Source: Oscillospiraceae bacterium (GTDB lineage Bacteria > Bacillota > Clostridia > Oscillospirales > Oscillospiraceae). From it: 7,775 nucleotides of DNA. Where the stretch lies: positions 1 through 7,775 of the forward strand of contig JAKSPP010000069.1 of assembly GCA_024404735.1 (NCBI GenBank), in the 5' to 3' direction. A program made the position numbers and the translations under genes. Of the stretch, positions 1 through 6,400 are shown piece by piece (position 1 is the first letter of the stretch; the number at the start of each line of letters is the position of its first letter). The notes below the pieces were generated by a model. It saw nothing but the letters and a program-made list of their open reading frames with translations, ran no database searches and had not been told where the DNA came from.

Positions 1-497
1 AGTCCCTTAAGAAAAATGAGGAGGTTGACGAGGTCTTCGTAACGCCTTTAATAAGAACTAAGCAGACTGCGGAAATTTTATTCCCCCGCGCCCGTCAGAT
101 TATCGTCCCGGGCCTCAGAGAAATGGACTTCGGTGACTTTGAAAACAGAAACTACAAGGATATGGAAAACGACCCGGATTACAGAGCCTGGGTCGAGGCG
201 CAGTGTGTTCCCGCCTGTCCCAACGGCGAGGATATGGAGGGCTTTGCCGCCCGCTGTGCCGAGGCCTTCGCCGGGCTTATCAAGGGCTTTATCGCAGAGG
301 GCAGAGAAAGGGCCGTCTTTGTTGTCCACGGCGGCACGATTATGTCACTTAACTATGTTTTCTTAAGGCCCGAGGTTCCCTATTACGAGGGCACCATCAA
401 AAACTGCCGTGGATTTTCCTACACCCTGGGCCCCGGCGATGAAAAGCAGCCCTTTACCCTTATTGACAGAAGGCCTGTTGAGGGCGGAGATTTTTAA
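1..497 (+). CDS. Histidine phosphatase family protein (phosphoglycerate-mutase superfamily), 5'-truncated by the window edge
   Basis: The frame is open from base 3, so the gene enters from upstream; 164 residues are visible and the N-terminus, including the catalytic LxRHGxT motif, is outside the window. What remains fits the branch-1 histidine phosphatase fold: TPLIRTKQTAE (visible residues 14-24) carries the conserved second phosphate-binding Arg at R18, LREMDFGDFE places the conserved acid/base Glu at E40, and VVHGGTI holds the second active-site His at H109 (bases 327-329). Members of roughly 200 residues include phosphoglycerate-mutase-like phosphatases and the alpha-ribazole phosphatase CobC. 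The substrate cannot be assigned here and no cobalamin gene is in view. The ATG at base 123 is internal, because conserved sequence continues upstream of it in frame. The product is probably a cytoplasmic metabolite phosphatase. A terminator follows 21 bases after the stop, so the gene is probably not cotranscribed with the downstream genes. Confidence 0.9.
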   Translation, partial: SLKKNEEVDEVFVTPLIRTKQTAEILFPRARQIIVPGLREMDFGDFENRNYKDMENDPDYRAWVEAQCVPACPNGEDMEGFAARCAEAFAGLIKGFIAEGRERAVFVVHGGTIMSLNYVFLRPEVPYYEGTIKNCRGFSYTLGPGDEKQPFTLIDRRPVEGGDF

Positions 498-518
498 TCC
501 GATACACATAAAGTATTG

Positions 519-558
519 CCCCTCTGTGGAAAATTTTTTCCGCAGGGGGAATTTTTTT
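519..558 (+). terminator. Rho-independent terminator of the histidine-phosphatase transcript
   Basis: The left arm CCCCTCTGTGGAAAA (519-533) pairs with the right arm TTTTCCGCAGGGG, with one bulged T and one G-T wobble. It is followed by AA and seven T residues (552-558). There is no T-run beyond the stem on the opposite strand, so it acts on + strand transcription. It lies between the phosphatase stop codon and the next promoter. Confidence 0.85.
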
Positions 559-597
559 GCAGATTACGACAGAAAATGACATTTTTTCACATAGCTA

Positions 598-626
598 TGG
601 ATTGTTCTGAATAAATATGTTATACT
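598..626 (+). promoter_or_regulatory. Extended -10 promoter for the GH5/synthase/LRR operon
   Basis: TATACT at 621-626 is a near-consensus -10 box (5 of 6 with TATAAT), and TGT directly upstream (618-620) gives the TGn extended -10 element. At 17-base spacing the -35 position reads TGGATT (598-603), which is weak, as is common for extended -10 promoters. The surroundings are A/T-rich and the site falls between the terminator and the first operon gene. The predicted transcription start is near 633, leaving a leader of about 77 bases. Confidence 0.65.
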
Positions 627-699
627 AAAATGTATTTTTGTATACAGTCCTTCATTTCATAAAAAGACTTCTGCAGGGTTACCCCCGGAGAATGTCTGC

Positions 700-704
700 A
701 AGGA
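700..704 (+). promoter_or_regulatory. Ribosome binding site that fixes the GH5 start at 710
   Basis: AAGGA lies 5 bases upstream of the ATG at 710. The in-frame ATG at 692 has GGAG only one base before it, which is too close. The in-frame TTG at 638 has no Shine-Dalgarno sequence and sits almost on the predicted transcription start. The ATG at 710 is therefore preferred, and it also places the hydrophobic helix immediately at the N-terminus. Confidence 0.6.
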
Positions 705-709
705 TTATT

Positions 710-1696
710 ATGTCAAAAAAATTAAGATTAATTATACTGCCTCTTTCAGCGCTTATACTGCTTCTCTGCGCAGGGCTGTTTCTTTATCTGCGGGGAAGCC
801 GGGACGGCGTTTCCTCCCACGGGGCTCTTCACACAGAGAACGGAAAGCTCATTGGAAAAAAGGGCGAAAACGTTGTTCTTCGTGGCTACAGCACCCACGG
901 CATTGCCTGGTTTGGAGAGTATATTAACCGCGAGGCATTTCTTTCCGTAAAAAAAGCGGGGGGCAATGTTATGCGCGCGGCGATGTATACGGAGGCCTAC
1001 GCAGGCTATCTTGAGGACAGGGAGACAAATCTCGCCCTCGTTAACTCGGCCATTGAAATTGCAAAAGACCTTGATATGTACATCATCGTCGACTGGCATA
1101 TTCTCGAGGACGGAGACCCCGGGGAATATACGGATAAAGCAATGGAATTTTTCTCGGAAATATCCCGAAGTTTCCCAAATGACCCTGCGGTTATCTATGA
1201 AATCTGCAATGAGCCGAACGGCGTTTCATGGGATGCCGTGTGCGAATATGCAGACGCCGTCATACACGTCATCCGCGAAAACTCACCGGATGCACTTATT
1301 ATAGTGGGAACGCCCTCGTACTCATCGGCCCTTAATTCGGCCATAAAGTGGCCTCTTGATTATCCCAATCTTATGTATGCCTATCACTACTACGCAGGGC
1401 AGCACAATGATTTTGAGGCTCTGCGCATTGCCATTGAAAAGAATCTTCCCGTATTCGTATCCGAGTGGGGCGTTAATGAGGACGAAAACGGCGCCCCCGC
1501 CTTAGATGACGGAGAAGCCTTTGCAGAATACCTCAGTGAAAACGGCATAAGCAACTGCGTCTGGTCTCTCTGCAACAAGGACGAAGTATTCTCCGCCCTG
1601 AAGCCCGAATGCACGAAACTCGGCGGCTGGGAGGACGATGACCTTACGGAGGTGGGAAAGCTTATGTTTAAGTATCTGAAAGGAGGAAAACCGTGA
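710..1696 (+). CDS. Membrane-anchored glycoside hydrolase family 5 (endo-beta-1,4-glucanase-like, GH5_2-type)
   Basis: From ATG 710 the protein has 328 residues. Residues about 5-27 form one hydrophobic helix after a K-K-rich start; it is best read as an uncleaved anchor, since LLLC lacks the small residue a lipobox needs before Cys. The GH5 barrel fills the rest: STHGIAWFG (61-69), VDWHILEDGDP (127-137), YEICNEPNG (163-171) with acid/base Glu168, AYHYYAG (224-230), VSEWG (250-254) with nucleophile Glu252, and VWSLCNK (284-290), which supplies the aromatic Trp285. This motif series resembles bacterial GH5_2 cellulases, and the length fits one catalytic domain without a carbohydrate-binding module. 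It should hydrolyse beta-1,4-glucan on the outer face of the membrane. Its stop overlaps the synthase start, so by analogy with BcsZ and with GH5 partners of clostridial cellulose synthases it probably edits the polymer the next gene makes. Family membership is firm; exact substrate and role are inferred. Confidence 0.93.
   Translation: MSKKLRLIILPLSALILLLCAGLFLYLRGSRDGVSSHGALHTENGKLIGKKGENVVLRGYSTHGIAWFGEYINREAFLSVKKAGGNVMRAAMYTEAYAGYLEDRETNLALVNSAIEIAKDLDMYIIVDWHILEDGDPGEYTDKAMEFFSEISRSFPNDPAVIYEICNEPNGVSWDAVCEYADAVIHVIRENSPDALIIVGTPSYSSALNSAIKWPLDYPNLMYAYHYYAGQHNDFEALRIAIEKNLPVFVSEWGVNEDENGAPALDDGEAFAEYLSENGISNCVWSLCNKDEVFSALKPECTKLGGWEDDDLTEVGKLMFKYLKGGKP
1681..1686 (+). promoter_or_regulatory. 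Ribosome binding site for the synthase GTG start
   Basis: A perfect AGGAGG inside the end of the GH5 gene lies 6 bases upstream of the GTG at 1693. The start and the preceding stop share GTGA (1693-1696), an arrangement typical of translational coupling. This supports the GTG as the real start. Confidence 0.88.
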
Positions 1697-3315
1697 AAAA
1701 GAATAAAGGCAAAATCTATCTTTCTTTTCTTATTCTCTTCTCGGCCGTATATCTTGTATGGCGAATAGGCTGGACCATACCAACAGACCATGGTGCTCTT
1801 TCTGTTATTTTATCTCTTATTCTTCTTATAACGGAGCTTGTTGGCGCATTTGAAATGTTTGTACATTTCTATATAAGTGCATGGAGCCCCGCAGAAGAGC
1901 CCAGTAAGCCCACTAAAATAAACGGCCGTATGCCGGATGTGGATGTTTTCGTCCCCACCTACGGTGAGCCCACGGAGCTTCTTCGCAATACTCTTACCGC
2001 CTGCCTTTCAATGCACTATGACAATCCCGAAAGAGTGCATATTTATCTCTGCGATGATGCAGACAGAGAGGAAATGCGCATTCTTGCGGATGAACTGGGC
2101 GTTAAGTATTTCTCCCGCCGGAACGGGAAAAACGCAAAGGCCGGAAATCTTAATGCGGCGATGGCAAAAACAGGCTCACCCCTTATTGCCGTATTTGATG
2201 CGGATATGTGCCCCCATCCGGATTTCCTTATGGAAACCGTACCGTATTTCCTTGAGGCAAACGGCTCGGTCAGCCGCAGAATCGGCTTTGTCCAGACGCC
2301 CCAGAGCTTTCGCAATGCAGACCTTTTCCAGAGTGCATTCAGGGCAGAGTGCATTATTCCCAACGAGCAGGACTACTTCTACCGCAGTCTTGAGCCTGCC
2401 CGCAACCGCACAAATTCCGTAATCTTCGGCGGCTCCAACACCCTTCTTTCAAGGCGTGCCCTGCAGAGTGCGGGAGGCTTTACGGAGGGTACTCTTACAG
2501 AGGACTTTGCAACGGGCATAGAAATTCAGAAAAAGGGTTACCGCTGCCTTGCCATAGCAAAAGAGCTTGCCGACGGTCTTTCACCGGAAAGTCTTTCCGC
2601 CATGATTCGCCAGCGCTCCCGCTGGGCAAGAGGCTGCATCCAGTCCGGAAGAAAGACGCGGATTTTAACAGGCCGCGGCCTGAGCTTTGTCCAGCGTGTA
2701 AGCTACTTAAGTGCCGTCGGATACTGGTATAACCCCATAAAGCGCCTTGTGTACCTTCTGGCGCCAATCTCCTTTGCCGTATTCGGCGTAACCGTTATGC
2801 GCTGCAACTTCCAGCAGATGCTTATATTCTGGCTGCCCATGTATCTTCTTGCCGTACTCGGAATACGCTTCTTCTCCGGCGGTGTCAGGACAGCAAAGTG
2901 GTCGGACATATACGATATATGTATGTTCCCCTTCCTTCTTCTGCCCGTTATCGGCGAAACCCTGGGCTTTTCAAAGCGTCGCTTTGTTGTTACGGATAAA
3001 AGCGGAAAGAAGGGCTGGAGTGCACTGTATCTTCTTCCCTTTTTAATTCTCATTGCCCTTTCCGTCATCGGCATTATTAAAACCGTATCTCTTACATTAA
3101 TGCAGAACAGCACCAATTACCTTCTTCTTCTGTTCTGGCTTATTTTTAATCTATATGAGCTTCTCTTTGCATTCGTTTTCGTATGCAGTTGCGGGAAACT
3201 CCCGGCATCCCGATGTGAATCCGGATTTGTTCATGACCTTGGGGGGGATAAGGTACTGAAAACAAATCTTTTAAGCATAATACTCAGGATTCTGTTCCAA
3301 AAAAAATCTAAATAA
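1693..3315 (+). CDS. BcsA-like cellulose synthase (family 2 processive glycosyltransferase), lacking PilZ
   Basis: 540 residues. Two N-terminal membrane segments (about 9-26 and 36-60) precede a cytoplasmic GT2 domain, followed by several C-terminal segments (about 350-370, 376-394, 409-421, 443-465, 475-500). The processive beta-glycosyltransferase signature is complete: DVFVPTYGEP (84-93), the first catalytic Asp in CDDAD (120-124), KAGNLN (149-154), the FDADM metal-binding DxD (168-172), TED (269-271) with the catalytic-base Asp, and QRSRW (307-311). FVVTDK (431-436) matches the FxVTxK gating loop of BcsA, which favours UDP-glucose polymerisation to cellulose over hyaluronan- or chitin-type products. 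The protein ends about 40 residues after the last membrane helix, with no RxxxR or PilZ beta-barrel, so direct cyclic-di-GMP activation is not expected. Residue N147 stands where BcsA usually has His in HAKAGNLN. Coupling to a GH5 enzyme supports cellulose synthesis and export; another beta-glucan remains possible. Confidence 0.93.
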   Translation: MKKNKGKIYLSFLILFSAVYLVWRIGWTIPTDHGALSVILSLILLITELVGAFEMFVHFYISAWSPAEEPSKPTKINGRMPDVDVFVPTYGEPTELLRNTLTACLSMHYDNPERVHIYLCDDADREEMRILADELGVKYFSRRNGKNAKAGNLNAAMAKTGSPLIAVFDADMCPHPDFLMETVPYFLEANGSVSRRIGFVQTPQSFRNADLFQSAFRAECIIPNEQDYFYRSLEPARNRTNSVIFGGSNTLLSRRALQSAGGFTEGTLTEDFATGIEIQKKGYRCLAIAKELADGLSPESLSAMIRQRSRWARGCIQSGRKTRILTGRGLSFVQRVSYLSAVGYWYNPIKRLVYLLAPISFAVFGVTVMRCNFQQMLIFWLPMYLLAVLGIRFFSGGVRTAKWSDIYDICMFPFLLLPVIGETLGFSKRRFVVTDKSGKKGWSALYLLPFLILIALSVIGIIKTVSLTLMQNSTNYLLLLFWLIFNLYELLFAFVFVCSCGKLPASRCESGFVHDLGGDKVLKTNLLSIILRILFQKKSK

Positions 3316-3320
3316 GGAGG
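3314..3320 (+). promoter_or_regulatory. Ribosome binding site for the LRR/SLH surface protein
   Basis: AAGGAGG lies 8 bases before the ATG at 3329 and overlaps the TAA stop of the synthase (3313-3315). The 13-base gap leaves no room for a separate promoter or terminator, so the surface protein is probably translated from the operon mRNA. Confidence 0.9.
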
Positions 3321-3328
3321 AAAAACCA

Positions 3329-3409
3329 ATGAAAAAAGCAAGTTCTGTTATCCTTTTTCTTGCACTGATTGCAGCGATGGTATTTGCGCTGAGTGCTTCG
3401 GCCTTTGCA
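3329..3409 (+). other. Signal peptide of the LRR/SLH protein
   Basis: Residues 1-27: a positive start (K2, K3), a hydrophobic core of Leu, Ile, Ala, Val and Phe, and an A-F-A cleavage motif before E28-E29. This is a standard Sec/SPase I signal, with no lipobox Cys. Confidence 0.9.
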
Positions 3410-6400
3410 GAAGAACCCGCCACATATACCTATGAATACGGCAAGCTGGAACTCGGCTATAAGCTTTACACAGGCACAAAAGAAGCGAGTGTTTATGTCG
3501 TTAAGGTTCTGAACGGCACTGAGTCTACCGTCGAAGTAAAATTTCCCGAGACAATTACTGTCGAAGAAATAAATTATAAAGTTACTCAGATTGGCCGTGA
3601 GGCTCGTACCGATGAAACTGACTTCAACCCGTCAATTATCCCAACCGAATTCCAGCAATACGTCAGCAAAGTTACCATTCCCGAAGGAATCAATTATATT
3701 CGGGGCAACCTGTATACGTGGAAATACGAGGCTGACGATACCAACGACTATTATGTTGACGTAAGCGCCCCCACGAAGATTCCCGATACAGATAAAGTCC
3801 TTTCAAACATCCCTGCCTATGTAAAAAACAACTATACCGATGGGGCTCTGTATATAAACCAGTGCCTTGTCCGCGTTAAGCCCGATTATTCCGGGGACTT
3901 CACCGTTAAAAGCGGTACTGTCTGCATTCTTGCAGGCGCTTTTGAAGGCTGCAGTAACATCGGCAAGGTCACTCTCCCCGATTCTGTCGAGTTTATAGGC
4001 ACCCGCGCCTTTGCAAACAGCTCTGTCACCTCCGTAAACATCCCCTCGGGTCTGTACGAACACAGCAATACTCTTTACAACTACACCTTCTATAACTGCA
4101 CAAAGCTTGAAGAAGTTTCAATCGGCTGCGAGCTTCAGGATATTAACCTCGGCTGCTTCCAGAACTGCGCAAAGCTTAAGGGATTTGACTTCGGCAAGGT
4201 TAAGGGCACTATCTATGCACGTGCCTTTGCCGGTGCATTTGACCCCGCTGAAAATATCACACTTGATTTGTCCGGAAACACTTTTGCAGGCTACGGTGAG
4301 TTTGCAGGCTCAGGCATTGCAGGCGTTAAGCTTCCCGCAAAACTGGACTTTGAAATGTTCCGAAACTGCGCAAAGCTTTCAAACGTAGTATGGAACGCCA
4401 CTATTACTTCCGTAGAAGTCCGCGCCTTTGAAAACTGCACCTCCCTCACTGCAGATTTCGGCGCAGACACAAGCTTTAAGGCAAAATCACTTCTGTATCG
4501 CTGCTTTGCCAATACAGGATTTACAGAAGTCACTCTGCCCGAATGCCTTAACTCTGTTCACCCCGGTGTCTTTGCAGACAACGAGCAGCTTGTTACACTG
4601 AACTGGGCAGCAAAGAATCTTAATTTGGGTTATCCTCTGTTTGCAATACTGAATGACTGCACTGATGGTGGCTCAGCCCCATACATGACTAAGACCACAA
4701 CCAATCTGAGCAGTACTGACTATTGCGCAAAGCCAGATAAAAACGGACACACATTCATAACCACGCTGAACCTGCAGACCCCTGATAATAATTCATCCAA
4801 ATATTATTTTTCCATGCAGCCATATCTTGAGACTGTAAACTACCGGTATGATGTTACGGAAATTCCGTCACAAGCCTTCCATTTTTCTCCCTCACTTAAG
4901 AACGTCACCTTCACTTCCCCCGATAAGATAAGCAAAATCAAAGATAATGCATTTGCATTCTGCCCGAGCCTTACATCCTTCCCCTTTGAAGATATGACCG
5001 AACTTAAGGAAATTCAAAGGAACGCATTTCTCCTTGGCGACGGTTATTACAGCTCCAAAGAAGTCAAGGAAATGACCGGCGATATTGCCTCCTATGGCCT
5101 TAAAGAAATTAACCTCGGGAAAACTAAGGTAGAGGCCATCGGCAATGCTGCCTTCCAGAATCAGATTCATGCCGCAAGCCTTGTTACTCCCGCAACACTG
5201 ACCAAGGCACAGGACAATGTCTTCATAGGCAATACCTCTATGGAGGCAGTTACCATAAACGGTCCTGTCAGTGCATTCCAGAAAGTTGAAGTCAGCGGAT
5301 CCTGGACTTCTTACTATGGTCTTCATTATTCATTTGCCGTAAAACCGTCAGACACCTACTATGAATACAAATACAGTGATTCTTACACCCCCTACTCAGT
5401 CGGCTGCGTAAACGATGTCATAAAAACCTTCAGCGTACCCAATGCCGGAGAATGTGTCGACGGCTGCAGTCTGTTTTCAGGATTTACAGGACTTGAAACA
5501 GTAACTGTCGGCAAGATGGATAATCTGCCGTCCAATTCTTTTACAAACTGCATAAATCTTAAAACGGTAAATCTTCCCGATACCAAAACCTTCGGCAGTG
5601 GAGCAATGTTCATAAACTGTGCAAACCTCACTGCCGTAAACGCACCTGAATTAACCAAGCTTTGCAAAGATACTTTCATACGAAGCGGAATTAAGAGCAT
5701 CACTGCAGATATGATGCCCAAGGTAACCGAAATCCCCTATGACTGCTTTATATTCTGCAATGACCTTACAAGTGTAGATTTCCCCAAAGTTACCACTGTC
5801 GGCGCAAACATATTTATGGAGTGCACTAAGCTTAAGTCTGTTAATATGCCAGAGCTTACAGCACTTCCCGAGCGCGGACTTGCCGATTCCGGCATTGAAA
5901 CCTTCAGTGCTGCAAAGCTGAATTCCATCGGCGAGAATGCATTCCAGAACTGCAGTAATCTTAAGTCTGTAAGCCTTCCATCTCTTACCACTGCTGCTTA
6001 TCGCAGCTTTGCAGATTGCGGCCTTGTAACAATCACTGCAGATATGATGCCCAAGCTGGAAACCGTCGAAACCAACGCTTTCCAGGGATGCGGCAAGCTT
6101 AAGACAGTCGACATAACTGCCCTCACAATTAAAGAGCGTGGTTTTGCAGATTGCAGTATCGAAACATTCAAGGGTGCAAAGCTGACCACCATTGAAGCCA
6201 ACGCATTCCAGAATAGCAGCAATCTTATTTCTGTTGATGTACCTGAGCTTACTTCGACTTCTTACAGATCTTTTGCAGACAGCGGCCTTAAATCCTTAAA
6301 CGCTCCGAAACTGGCTACTGTAAGCACCAACACTTTCCAGAACTGCAATAATCTTACGTCTGTCAATCTTCCTTCTCTTACGACAGTTAATGAAGGAGGT

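Noticed and set aside
123..497. Histidine phosphatase starting at the ATG at 123
   Set aside because: Conserved family sequence (TPLIRTKQTAE and the Glu of LRE) lies in the same open frame upstream of this ATG, so the gene is truncated by the window edge and does not start there.
638..709. N-terminal extension of the GH5 protein from a TTG at 638 or an ATG at 692
   Set aside because: The TTG has no ribosome binding site and nearly coincides with the predicted transcription start. The ATG at 692 has GGAG only one base away. AAGGA with 5-base spacing supports 710, which also begins directly before the membrane helix.
627..709. Cyclic-di-GMP riboswitch or other riboswitch in the operon leader
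   Set aside because: The leader is only about 77 bases and shows no recognisable GEMM or other conserved riboswitch core.
764..775. Lipoprotein lipobox at LLLC in the GH5 N-terminus
   Set aside because: The residue before Cys is Leu, while lipoboxes need Gly, Ala or Ser there. A membrane helix is the simpler reading.
4892..5326. Longest open frame on the - strand (144 codons) and other antisense frames
   Set aside because: They lie wholly opposite strong + strand genes, show no recognisable domain or plausible composition, and are best explained as shadows of the coding strand.
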